From Porphyra umbilicalis (taxonomy: Eukaryota > Rhodophyta > Bangiophyceae > Bangiales > Bangiaceae): a stretch of DNA of 64,000 nt. Below the pieces are notes generated by a model. It did not search any database and had not been told where the DNA came from. It was given only the letters and a program-made list of their open reading frames with translations. Where the stretch lies: NCBI GenBank assembly GCA_002049455.2, contig KV919084.1, positions 1 to 64,000 of the forward strand, read 5' to 3'. Below, in pieces: positions 21,465 to 32,984 of this stretch; the first letter of the stretch is position 1; every line of letters begins with the position of its first letter. The position numbers and the translations under genes were made by a program.

Positions 21465-24384
21465 TCACTTGCAACTGGGCGGCCCACTCGCCAGAGACGG
21501 CATGGATCTCATAGTCCTCCTCTTCATCCCGATCGTCATCAGGATTTGTCTCACGAATGCCGTCGCGGGCTGCCTCGAAGCCTGTGACCCCGGCAGGACC
21601 GGCGAGTGTGCGGGCAGCGGCGCCAGATGAAGAGGCGCAGGAGGGCCCGGAATGACCGGACCGGGAGGAGGAGCACGAGGACCGTGCAAAGCTACGCCAA
21701 CGGGGGCAGCGGCTGCTGGTGCATCTTCTGAAGTTGCGGCGGCGGTGCCGGCAACAGGGTCCGGGGCCGGGATGGTGTCGTGGCGACTGGGAGCACCTCC
21801 GTCCACCAGCTGCAAGCCGTCATGCACGCCAGCGTCCTTAGGGAGGCGGTCGTGCAGGTACACGAGCTCCCACTCGTACACAGTCCGATGCCCTTGGTTC
21901 AAAAACACCGGCACCGAGATTGACCGGTGGCAGGACCGACGGTTGCGAAGGTACGCTCGCACCTGGCCAGGGGGAAGACCGGGAAGAGAATGCATTCAAG
22001 CAAGCAAACAACGACGACGAGTGAAAAAATGTCAGCACCAGGGAGCGTAGACTGAGTACGCGCACATGCCTCCCCCTTCGACGCAAGGTTCAAAACACGC
22101 CAAGGGACCAAATGTCATTCAGCACGACGACAGCTCAAGGTAAACTCAACTTACTCGGAACGAGACATTGGCAAAGTGTCCGATCTTGCACCGGGTGACG
22201 CGCGAGGTCTCGTTGGTACCGGACCACGTGACCATGAGGGGTGTCCCGCCGACTTCCTCGATGATACCGGCCAAAGCTTCACGCGTGGCGAGCCGGCCCC
22301 ATGAGTCAACGAAGAACGAGTCGTTGCGCAGGAGCTTAGAACACTCTTCATCCACTGTCATAGTCCGTGGATGGGCGAACTGTCGGGCGGAAAACGCCGA
22401 CGGTTGCCCCAAGTACCATAGCGCACCACTCTCCCTCCACCGACCACCCATGCCCGAGCCCCATGCGATCAATCGGTCGACAGACAACCCCGCAGCGTGT
22501 TGCAGAATAACAAGAGGAGTGCGACATGCGAAGCAAAGGCACCTGAATGTCGTTGAGCGAAGCCTGCATCTTCCTAGATGCACCGGGTTCCGTCGATCCT
22601 TCGCTTGCCCTAGATAGACGCTCAGTCAGAGCAGAAATGAGCTTCTCGAGCCCCGCAAAGCGCTTCATCTTTGCTCCGTTCCTGGAATCGGGGCCGTCGA
22701 CTGAAGAAGAATTCCTTTCCATGCGGTGCAGCACGGACACCGATTGCGACTTGACGACAACGAGCTCAACGCGATAGCGTATCTGCTCCCAAAAAAAGCA
22801 CGAGAAGCCAGCTCTATCAGCATCGTACACCTCACGAGACATCGGAGGCAGGGGTTCCTCATCCACGCCATTTCCAGCCGCGGCACTGGTGGCGCATGCC
22901 GCAGCGGAGCCCTCACCACGAGGGGCCCGGGAGATCCTGGCCGTATGACGCCTCCCGGACGAGGGACGAGCCGATCGAGGTGATCAGCGAGCATCAAAGG
23001 ACGGGGACGCCGGAAGAGTGACGTACGCTAGTACGAAGTCGTCGTCATTCATGTCGTCGCTGCACTCGACGCCGGTACAGTGCTGCTGGCATCCTCGGCC
23101 GCGGGTCGGCAGGACGCGGCGGTCACATCAGCTTACGACGCACAACTGAAAACCGCGGCGGTCAGAGCCGCGTTGTACGAAGGCGCGGGGGGCGGCTGCA
23201 CCGAAGCGCCGGGAAAAATGGGGGTAGCTAAGCCCCTGAATCACGACAGCAATACGCTGCAGCATCGCGTCTCCAGCCCCTGGAACACCGCCCGTTCACA
23301 CACTCTTGGTCGGCGACGCACCAGAGGTGCCCACAGCGTTGGCGGCTCTATCTACGTCGCTGTGGACGTCACCGTTCGCGCCGCCTACCTCAATCGTTCC
23401 GTCCCCGGGAGCAGTTTTTCCGTCGAAGTAGTCTAGCTCGTCGTCGCCGTCGGCGACACCGTCCTCGCCGTCGTTGGACCCTTGAAAAAAACCGGCTGCG
23501 GCCGGTGAGCCTTCCTCGGGCGGCGTTGGCGGATCGACATACATACGCGGGACATACCGTGGGAGGGCAGACATGACGGCAGCCCGGAGCTTGAAGCTGC
23601 GGCGGGGACGACGAGGCAAACTCTACCGGCGAGGATCACTAGGAAACAGCGACCGCTGCGCGGAAGGCATCTCCATTGTTCGAGGAGCCGCATTCGCCAG
23701 CAGCTCGTGGCTCGCCGCACGCGAGCGCCCAGACCAGTCCGCGAGGAAGTCAAGAATCGGTGCAACCGGACCCACGGAGGGCTCGTCATCGCTGCGTCCG
23801 CAAGAAATGGAAGCCACCACACGTGGTTTACACGGTGGTCCCGGTATCTGGAGCTACTGGTTGCGGTCTTGGGAAATAGCCGCCACGACGGCCTCACGGG
23901 CACGGTTGGCGGCCACAGCAGCCTCCCCGAGCACTCCCCCGCCGGCGCACGACGCCTGAGGCACCGCAGACTCCCCGGCTCCCGCAATTGGCGCCCCGAG
24001 CACCTCGTCTGAGGCCGTGGAAGCACGAGCGGCTTCTGTCTCCTCGTTCTGAATCTCGATCTTCTGCTCCTGCAGAACCTTTCCGAGTAGGCCGTCGAGC
24101 TCGCGCGTCGGCCGCAGTCGGCCACCGACCGACAGGGCTCCGACAGATGTAGTCGCCAACTTCGCCATCTTGACCGGGTCGTCGACGTCGATAAGCTGCT
24201 CGATAGGTTGTCGTTCCGAGCGGCGAGAAAAGGTGGCTGCCGATCCGCTGGCCGCAACGGGTAAAGCGGCAGCGACAGGCGGCAGCGTGTCCACGTCAAT
24301 GATATCCTCCTACGCTGCACAAGTAGACGACGGTGGCTGTAAGGTACGAGCACCGCCCCGAACGGGGCCGGGCGGAGGTGCTAT
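21465..24384 (-). pseudogene. Transposon companion gene 2, copy B (broken)
   Basis: The function is unknown. Recognisable parts on the minus strand: DTLLP-like and LIDVDDPVKMAKLATTSVG (24,300-24,130), LDGLLGKVLQEQKIEIQNEE (near 24,060), MYVDPPTPPEEGSP (near 23,540), an acidic patch, a VLAYVTLPASP motif (near 23,010), RAGFSCFFWEQIRYRVEL (near 22,800), VTWSGTNETSRVTRCKIGHF (near 22,200), and an intact third exon (21,995-21,465) with VFLNQGHRTVYEWELVYLHD. The start codon equivalent to copy A is ATA at 24,382-24,384, and a TAG sits near 24,310, so it cannot be made as in copy A. The exon 3 frame is whole here and in copy C, which identifies the one-base loss in copy A. Confidence 0.6.
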
Positions 24385-26537
24385 CCCCGGGGGCGGCGAA
24401 TGAAGCGACCAAGAGAAGGAGGGGGGTGAGGGAAGAAGAAGAGTGGTGGTGTGGTTGTAAAGAGTCGCGACAGAGACGAATACTCCGCGGAAAGCGACAG
24501 TGGAAAACGTCAGTGGGTCGTTCAGGACCGGCTGTCCGCCTGGACCCGCGTTCAGCGGAGCTCCGTTGTCAACTCCTCCCACAAGTAGAGGGGAGAAGTA
24601 TGGCATGCTACCGAGACAGCCAAAGAGAGCTTGCGAACCAGCGGCCGCCTCTCACCAGAGCAGAGCCCGCTCAGCCCTCCACGCCAACACGACGCGCACG
24701 CCCCACGTCTCACCTTGGTAGCGTGTGGGCCAACAGGTGTGAGAGACCAGAGCACGGTGACAACCCACGCTCAGGTCCATGTGCGGCGTTCAGGCCTGCG
24801 GGAGTACCTCCAGCTGCCTGCAGTGCAGAATGGCCGGCAGCAAGTGCTTCACTCCTCCTGCCAGCGCCCCTTCCTCGCGCCAGGGTCGGGGGGAAGAGTA
24901 GTGGCAAGTCACGCAACACCGCGCCCCGCATCGCACCGGTGCGCGCACACCCACGTCCTTCCCACCGCTCACTGGGCGCCTCCCCGATACAAACAGCTAG
25001 GCTGGGTACCAGGCAACACGCCGCTCAGGGCACAGTCGCCCACGCATCGCGACGACCCACGCGACACCGCACGCACCCAGCGTCAGTCCAGCGTAAGCAC
25101 GCGAGCAAGAGCGCATCGACAGTGCCTGTTGGAGCCGTCGACCGACGACCGGCGTGTCTGGCAAGGGAAATGGGACTCCCAGGCGAGGCCTTGCTCACCA
25201 CCAAGCACAACTCGAAGCGCAGATTCCATGCCGCTTGTGCCCGACAACACGAGGCTGCCCACTCGCGGGGTCCTGGCACCACGCGCTTGCCCTCTCACGG
25301 GGTCCAGGGGCGGACGGGGTGACGAACGCAAGCATCATGGCACCGAGAATCGACCCAGGGGTGCGACGCGCGCGAGGACGACGCCTGCCGCAAAGCGGTA
25401 GGCAAGCGGCCACACCGAGGAGGACGGCCCGAGAGACGCGGGTGGGTTGGTCAAGGGGGGGGGGGGGGGGCGCGAGGGCGGGGGGGGGGGGGGGGTGTGG
25501 TTCCTCATGAGGCGACGGGCGGTAGTTGCCCACTGCGGCCGTCGGTGCCGAAGCTGGTGCGTCTTCGTGGGTGGGGAGGCGAGTTCTGTGGAAGGCTGTT
25601 GGAACGGGAGACGCCAAGGAGACGACCAGCCACGGAGATTATATCCCTTGCCAATCTGCAACAGACGATGGCTTCAAGGAATTCCAAGCCGCTCGGAAGT
25701 TGATTTTTCTTTCAGGCAGTCTACTTCTCTTTCTGTATATCGCGCACCAATAGCACCGCATAGCCGGTACATTTGATCACCTGATACAGTCGAGAAGTTG
25801 GAGGGCTCGTAAATTTGGCACTTCATTTCCAAGTCAAGCTGCAATATTCCTTCAGGTGTGTTCATCGTCTTCGGCAATGCTCTTCCAAAGCTCGGATCGA
25901 CCACTACCTCCTCCTCAACAGTACCTACCGAGACGAGCTCCTCTAGGCGCACCACTCACCAGGTCTCGCGTCTGACAACACCAGCTCAAGCGGTGACATC
26001 GTTTGGGCCTCCAAATGATCATGTACGTTCCGTGGTGGTTTTTCGGTGCCATTGACTGCGCTGTGTGACGGCTCTTTGCCCTCAGCAACGGAGCTGGGTG
26101 TATACCCGAGTCGAGCTGCCGAGCTCAGAGCACACCGAACAAGTTCAAGCCACCCGCCACTGACACTGAGCTAATTCCCAGATCAGTTGGTTTCCTATTG
26201 TCAGGTACAGCACTGTCGGTCGCTCTTCTCTCCCATGCCCACGCCGAAGTGTCTCTCCCAACGACCAGGCCTCTCTGGCATGCACGCATCTACGTTGGTT
26301 GCGCACGTTGTCGGCCATGCAATAGCCCCCAACCTCCGCAACTCTGGACGCGCTATAGCCAGAGCTCCACTCCGCCCCCGCCCTCCACGCTGTCAATGTG
26401 CATTTTTCCTCCGCCAGTGTCGTGTCCACGACGTCGAGCGTACGTTACCACTTTCTTTAAGGGTATGAACGAAGGAGCAGGCTCTTGTAGCCGTGTTCTC
26501 TCGCGCTGCCTGATTTACAATTGCCACCCGCGCCGAT
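24385..26537. other. Central region of copy B between divergent genes
   Basis: Shared 5' region of the two genes. It contains the uninterrupted counterpart of the LTR insertion site (near 25,361), two poly-G tracts at 25,456-25,495, and DNA similar to the region before the transposase of copy A (26,150-26,400). One or more 5' exons of the transposase may lie in 26,187-26,600, but frames differ between copies and I do not call them. Confidence 0.45.
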
Positions 26538-29500
26538 GTGGTGTTGGTACTCGCATCTCGTTTACGTGGAGATTTATATTTAGAATGCCCCGTTGGTACT
26601 GACCCGATACTCTACGTTGGCTTTTCCGCTGTGCTCCTTGTCATACCCGGTCTGTTGTCAAATGCGCATCTCGGCTGCATTAAGGTGTGTCAGGTCATTG
26701 AGCATGAAGATTCGCACCGCCATGCAGGCACGTTCTGGATGTGTTGGTACTGCGCGAGTGTCTTCATGACGCAGACAGCCCGTATGCACCACATGAGTCG
26801 TCTCCATGCTGATAGAAAGCGGCTGGCACCACCAGGCGGGTTTGTGGAGCTCCACCTCCTAACTAAGGCCGCCCGCCGTGTCGCACTTGAGGTGGCGGCG
26901 ACGGCGACGCCCCCTACGTCACGAGCAGAAGGTGGTGATGGCCCGGGTATGGCACCCCCCACGACACGAGCAGCAGGTGATGTTGGCCGAGCTGCGGCGC
27001 CCTCAACCACCACGGCATCCACCGTGGTCCTCTCCGCGACGCCGACGCCCATCTGCTTGTGCGAGCCTTGTGGAGGATCTGAGTCTGTTAATCCCGCCGT
27101 TGGTGGGCTCGGTGTTATGCGTGTCCCCATGGATAACTATGCGCGCGTCACCCTGGCTGTGCCGCGGCATCGCAACGTCTTCCAAGCGTCGACGGCCGCC
27201 TGTATCGGAGCCTACTTCGAGGCTCAGCCAAAGGCATGTATGACTAAGCGCCTCGTGCCCTCCTCGGTTGGCGAAAGACCGTCACGGTTCAGCACACGTC
27301 TTTTGCAAGAGAAGCTCAAGTTTGTCTTGTGCGTGGGCGGCCCGGGCCTGTCCAAATCATACAAGATGTGGTACGCTTCCGTGCTTTCAATGGCTGAAAG
27401 GGGTGGTCGTGGTCGGGACGTTTCACGGGGTGCCACTGGGGACGCGGTGCGCAGAATCGCCGGCTCCCTGCAGCGGACGATACCGTGGTGGAGGCAGTTA
27501 CCAGCAGCTTCGGTGAAGACCCTCGTGTAGAGAAGGCGCCAGGAGGAGAGAGCTCGGACGGCTCGGACGACATGCATAGGGAGCTCGGCCAGGCGCTTAC
27601 TTCCAAGCGTTCTTTCGCAGCCGCAGTACGGAAGCAGCAGTGTCGTGTACTGTCAAGGCTTCTTTGGGAAGAGACGCCGATTATGGTCGAGGCCGTGAGG
27701 TATCTCTTCTACTCAAGCGACCTGCTTCTGGCTGCTTTTGACCTGTCACAGAACGCTGGACTCGTGCAGCTCTGGGGTGAGGAGCTCGGGGTGGGTGTTG
27801 ATGGGTCGACGTTGCGCGCGGACATGCTTGACACTTACATTTTTCTGATGGGGGAGCGTCCAGTGCGTCGCGTTCACGGCTCGCTCTCGTTCGTGTTCGG
27901 AATGCAGCTCTTTATTGACGAGACTGTTATGTCCTGGTGCGGGGCACATTACGTGTACCCAATCCGCGCACGTGTGTTGAATGTGCGCGACCGCCGCGCG
28001 CAATGGGTGACTGTCGCCTACGTTCTTCACGTTGGCAAGCCTGCGGCTCGCACCACAACGACCCGGCGCCGTGCAAGCGACGCTCGAAACGGTTTGGTGC
28101 AGCAATGTCTCGCGGTCCTCCTCCTTAATTTTGTTGGCGCAAGCCTGACTGGTGTTACGGTGGAGTTCTCTGGACCGCAGGCGCTGACGGCTGTGCCGCT
28201 TCTGGTCGGCATCGTGGCGGCCACGGCGTCATGTGACAGGTAGACCTGCGGGCGTCGGTGCGCCGCTTCGTGATGTGACCGCCGTGATGGACGCTCAGCT
28301 GGACGGTGCGCGTGCCCGCGACCGGGACCCGCGGCCTTCCTTGCGCGACTACCTTCGGATGGAGCACAGCGCCCTTGCCTTCCTACCAGCCCTTGGAGCT
28401 GTGTGGGGCCTGATAACGGACATCAAGCAATTCTACAAAGTCAGCTCCATTGATTTAATGCACGTGAGGAAGCTTGGTGTGGTGCGCATGGTGGCGCAAC
28501 GCTTTGCCTCCCTCTTTCGTGTCGCATGTGCCGGGCAAGACGCTCGCCTCGGTCCTGTACCCGCATTGCTAGACGCCGTGAAATTGAGAGTCTGGGAGAT
28601 GGGGCACTTGAACGTGCCTTGTCCAACACCACCCGGGTACGTTGTCGCAGTGATGATGCCAGAAGCACCTCTCCCATCGTTTCCCCCCTATCCTCTAGCT
28701 TTCGTTCTGCATTCCGCAAACATGGTAGCACACTGACGGTTGTGTGTTGCTTCTTATGATCCATGACACGTCGCGCATCCCCGCTGATCTTAGAATTATA
28801 TGAACAGCTTCTTTGTTCCACCCACCGTGAAGCAACTGCAGATGAAGGGGTGCTTAAGGCGACACGGGTTTGTTATAATGCCCCACATGATTGCCGGTGC
28901 TGCGGGCCGGATGAGCAGCGCCATGTGCGGCACGCGGACGCGGCTCCAGCGCCCTGCCCAGTCAAGGTGGCTCTTTCGGATTTGAAAAGCAAGATGACAT
29001 TACAGAAGTTGCCTGAAAGCGCCGCGATTCTGGTGTGGCCTCCAGTGGCTCTGATCGACACTCTCATGTCGGAGCGGCGATTTGGCAGCCCGTCTTCCTC
29101 GCCGCCACGTCCGCCCGTCGCCGGATCATCCCGCACTGTGCTCTTGATGGCTGTGCCGCCATCCTGCCGCCTCTCCTTTCGCCCCTTATGCTTCCAAGCA
29201 TCTTGAGGGCCGGCCCTGGAGGTCAACAACTATATTGTAAAGGAGGGTCCGCATACAACCATGATGTGCGTTCAGCAGGACCGGACAACACGAGCTCTGC
29301 CGTCAACGAAGGCAACCCAGTTACTCTGGGTTCGTTTGTTGATAGTCTATGGTGGACCGTATGTTTTTGACACTATGGTGATCAGCGCTCTGAGTTGAAC
29401 CCAATGGTATGAAAAGAACGCATCCGACCGCTATCGGCTCGGGCAGTAAACTGCATCTTCTTCGAACTTGGCTTGTCGGATGTCATGTCTTGCGCATGAG

Positions 29501-31039
29501 CGCCGAAGACAGATCCGAGACTTGCTTTCACACTGGGAAAGGACTCAAGGGCATCTCGCCTGATGAGTAGGTGTCATGAGCTGATTGGCCCACATCCACT
29601 TCCTCAGGAGGAACTGAGGACGTGGAGGTAGTGAGTGCTATGTTTCCCAACCCCACTGCCGGCCACCGCTACCGCCAATAGAAAGTCAAAATTGTTGTAC
29701 TGATCCAATCAGGTGGCTTCCTGGGCCCAGAAATCCAAAAGAGCCGCAGAAGCCGGTCTTAGCTAGGCGTGGCGCCGGTTGCTGCTGCGGCCGTGCGGCG
29801 GTCTGCCAGTGAAATGGAGGAGCTTGACGACGGACATGAGCTTGACGGCGCCGTGCTCCGAGCAGCGGACGAGGTGCTTTCGGACCCGGTAGTCCCTGAA
29901 TTGGTGTCTTCCGCCAAGTATCAGCGGCTGTATGGGAACCTTCTTCTTCACAGAACGGTTTTAGACGTGTATTGCCGCCCGGCCGCACTGGGAGGGAAGC
30001 TGATGGGCGACAATATTGAAGACACGACGCACAAAACAGAGCTGGAGATGCGCGCACTTGCCGACGAGGCGCAAGAGTTCATGGTTGACTGCGTCGACCT
30101 CCTCTTGGGCCCTGCGCACACCACTAAGGCCCATCTGCTTGCAAACCACCTCCTCGCCGCGTTGCTCGCAAATGGCAACCTGCGAAAGGGGATCACCAGA
30201 GAGAACAAGGCCTTGCACGGTCCTTGCAAGAGGATATACTGCCGGACAAACAAGCGCGACCCGACCATCGTCTTGCAGATGATGAGGGCCGCTGAGATAC
30301 CGAGAGAGGTGTTGCGTGAGCTGATGGACACGGGCGCCAATGACGGAGACGAAGGATATGGCCTGGATATGCTCCTGAAGAAAGCTCTGGACGAAGGCGA
30401 CGTACCAACATCTCCGATGGAAACGCTGGCTCGGTCTCATCAAGGGCGGCGCGTGACCATTGCCGACTTTAGCAGATGCCGGGCATGGCCATGCTCGGCA
30501 CGTTGCTCGATAAGGAATAGCATTGCATTGTTGCGACGTCTCCTTCCTTCGTTTTTTACTGTTCGTTAGAGTGGGGCGCCGCGTCCATCGCGCAGACGGC
30601 GTGAGCGAGCGCAAGCTACCTTGGGCAGCCTCGTCACAACTACCTTTGGTACACCGACAACGGTGGTCAACGGCAGCTGTGTTGGGCTCAACTGGTGGTG
30701 CGGATGCTCCGTAAAGTTATGGACGACATTGTCGTGCTGCGGCCGCTCAAACAGGTCCCGTCCATTCCCGATTGCTCGCTCTCACGCTCGGGTAACAGGC
30801 GAAAGGCCTGGGACTTTGCGGGTTCTACCTGTGAGTGGCCGGTGCTTGCTGGTGTGCCTCTTTCCGCCTTCCTGCGTAATGAGCACGTCGTGGCCCACGT
30901 TTTAAACTTGGGGGACCGGCATGGTCTGCATGCGCCGCCATCCAACGTTCCGGACACTGCGGCCGAGCCCCGCGCACAGCGCTCTTTCATAGACCACTTC
31001 TTCCCCTTCACGTCTCGCGTGCACTGCCCGAGCAGCTAG
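26538..31039 (+). pseudogene. KDZ/Plavaka-like transposase, copy B (frameshift and catalytic deletion)
   Basis: A C2H2 finger (CWYCASVFMTQTARMHHMSR, near 26,746-26,805) is followed by a linker and the transposase domain with LFIDETVMSWCGAHYVYPIR (near 27,910). A distal exon (29,769-30,470) has TTKAHLLANHLLAALLANGN and ALHGPCKRIYCRTNKRDPT, the late conserved block with the presumed catalytic Glu. A final segment (about 30,610-31,039) has YLWYTDNGGQRQLCWAQL, IVVLRPLKQVPSIPDC and VPLSAFLRNEHVV. A frame change occurs near 27,470-27,485. Near 28,220-28,240 roughly 80 bases present in copy A are missing, removing the ADQ and CSHC motifs. Between 28,740 and 29,768 exon limits are uncertain. Mechanism and family are by resemblance. 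Confidence 0.6.
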
Positions 31040-31582
31040 GCCGTTGCAACTTGGAGTGCTGCACTGTGCATCAAAGCGGTGGGATTTCGGACGTGCAGCA
31101 CGAAGGATGGAGGATCGGCGAGGGCGGGACGGGGATTGGATGACTGAGGTATGGTGGAACGTTGATCAGGGTGGGGCGCGAGGAGGGGGTGGGGCGGACG
31201 GTGGAGCCAGTGTCGGGAAACACGGGGTGTGGTCAGGGCAGAGTGGGTTTAAGTGAGTTTTTAAGACGGTCGCTGCTTCGCTCAGACTGCCATGTATCCT
31301 TTGTGTCCCGGTGCTGAACTCCCCCACTGTGAAGAAAAGCTGAGGGAGTGCAGGGTACACGTAACCTTTACCGGTTCGAGCTCTCTCTGCGAAGGACATC
31401 GTAGGGCATAGAAACAATCAGGACTATACATGACGTGCAGCTATACGCAGAGGGAAGCAATAGTCAACGGTGGGGTCGTAGTCCCTCTCTCGGTTGTAAA
31501 TGCCCAAATAGACTTCCCAATCATTGCTCGTCACGGGGTCCTTGTTCAGTGAGGGAGTCCCCGGCGGATGCTTAAAGTCGGT
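31040..31582. other. Downstream region of copy B transposase
   Basis: No gene is seen. There is one GC-rich stretch (31,100-31,210) and otherwise mixed sequence leading to the small inverted-repeat insert and the right end of copy B. Confidence 0.4.
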
Positions 31583-32033
31583 GCTATTGCTGATCCCCCA
31601 ATGCTGTCCTCATCGACCAGGAACGGTTCCTGGCGGTACGGTTCTTGTGGAACTGGCCATCTATTAGTTAAACGCAGCGGTAAACAGCTGCTCAGCACGA
31701 ATCTGAGACGTCCTATTGGCTCTCCCACCGCCACTTCCGTGCAGAACCGAGATCCTTCTTTTTCTTGAGATGTTCTTCCGATTCCTTCCGTGTCAAGGGA
31801 GCAACCGGCCCGCAAACGTTGGGATATCGAGATTTTCTGGGAGATACGCAGAAAAGTGCAGAAAAACGAAGGCGTCGATTGTGCGATTGGGGGCCGTACG
31901 GGCACATTCTGTAAAGATCGGGCCAGACATGCACTGCTGTCGGACTGCTCGACCAATGAGAGATCTGTATTCATTGCCGTTCCACTACCGTTCCGGGGCG
32001 ATGAGGACAGAATTGGGGGATCAGCAATATTGC
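31583..32033. mobile_element. Small inverted-repeat element inside copy B (MITE-like)
   Basis: About 450 bp are bounded by imperfect inverted repeats of some 45 bases. The left arm reads TATTGCTGATCCCCCAATGC then TGTCCTCATCG; the right arm is its reverse with GATGAGGACAGAATTGGGGG. The arms continue weakly through GGAACGGT. No coding potential is seen. A target duplication is not clear, so the exact edges are approximate. It could be a foldback MITE or an internal structural feature of the host element. Confidence 0.5.
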
Positions 32034-32286
32034 TTCGCTAGGCAAGGCCAAGGCATCCAGACACGTTTAGTTCGGCCTATTTATGCGGAACGAGCCGCGA
32101 CTCGCGATATGGCTGTGCCCGTGCCAGGATCCCCACGAGAGACCTCAACAGCCTCATAAGAGAGTTCAACAGCGGCGCCGAACAGAATAACGTTCTTTTT
32201 GGGGTCTGTTACCATAACAGACGGGCCAATAGATCGGCATCTGTGTGCCTAATGCCGAACAGGACGTTCTGCTCGGCGGTCTATTG

Positions 32287-32305
32287 GGCTGCCTCGTCCA
32301 GTGAC
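32287..32305 (+). repeat. Right terminal inverted repeat of copy B
   Basis: GGCTGCCTCGTCCAGTGAC is the reverse complement of the left terminus with one mismatch. Before it are subterminal words CCGAACAGAATAACGTTCT, CAGACGGGCCAATAGATCGG and CCGAACAGGACGTTCTGC. Confidence 0.82.
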
Positions 32306-32984
32306 GGCGGGCGTGGCACCCGGCCCCGCGGGGGGGGGTGACTGTCGGGGGTCGGGGACGGGTTGCTGCAGGGGCGGGGCCCGCGAGGGCGGCAGGCCGT
32401 GCCGCTCGCCGGGGACGGCGGTGGGCGCGTCTGCCCAGCTGGGGGGGCAGCGCCCGGGGGGCGGGGAGCGCCAACTGTTGCTGGGGCCCCTGCAGGACCC
32501 CCAGCAAGCGCGGCGGCGCGGCAAAGGGCGCACCCTGGGGGTGTGTGCTCGCCGCAGTGCGCCGGCCCTGGTCGGGCAGGCCGCTACCGGGGGCGGCGCC
32601 GGGCGCGGGGGCCGCCACCCCCGCCCAGCGGCGAGCGCATGCCCCCTGCCCGAACGTGGTGGGCGGGGGGAGCGGCGGGCGTTCATCCCCCAGTGGCCAC
32701 GTCGGCTCCGAGTACCCTTCGTCGGCTGCCCCCTCGCGCCCGGGCTGACGGTTGCGCCACCGGCAGCTTGCCGCCCTTTGGCATAGAGTCCCCCCTCCTC
32801 ACCGAGTCACATTCAGAAAATTGCAATTGAAAATCGAATCCTTATCTGACCGGATTTTCACGCCACGAACAGTCTGTCCGATATTGCTATGGTGCGCTCT
32901 CCAAAAATGAGAATGCCCAGAAAATCGGGCTTTTGCGGCCGCGTGGCGATGCGTAGTGGCCCACTCCGTTCAGCGATCTAGAAT
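32306..32984. other. GC-rich then AT-rich segment between two transposons
   Basis: Positions 32,306-32,790 are very GC-rich and give Pro/Ala/Arg-rich low-complexity ORFs in several frames, including a minus-strand one ending near 32,166. Positions 32,800-32,980 are markedly AT-richer. I recognise no gene; this may be remaining host sequence at the insertion sites. Confidence 0.4.

Larger units (their letters stand above)
20596..32305. mobile_element. Two-gene KDZ-like DNA transposon, copy B (complete end to end)
   Basis: This 11.7-kb element has terminal inverted repeats of at least 19 bp (20,596-20,614 and 32,287-32,305). The similarity continues inward as GTCTATTG and CAGAACG words. Gene 2 runs leftward (24,384-21,465) and the transposase rightward (26,538-31,039) from a shared 2.1-kb centre. 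The right end is confirmed by the gene-less relative at 32,985-34,250, whose right end shares AACAGCGGCGCCGAACAGAA with this one. It contains a small inverted-repeat insert (31,583-32,033). Both genes are damaged. Confidence 0.78.

Noticed and set aside
32301..32830. Plus- and minus-strand ORFs in the GC-rich block after copy B
   Set aside because: Low-complexity Pro/Ala/Arg/Gly sequence in every frame, without a motif or a second copy.
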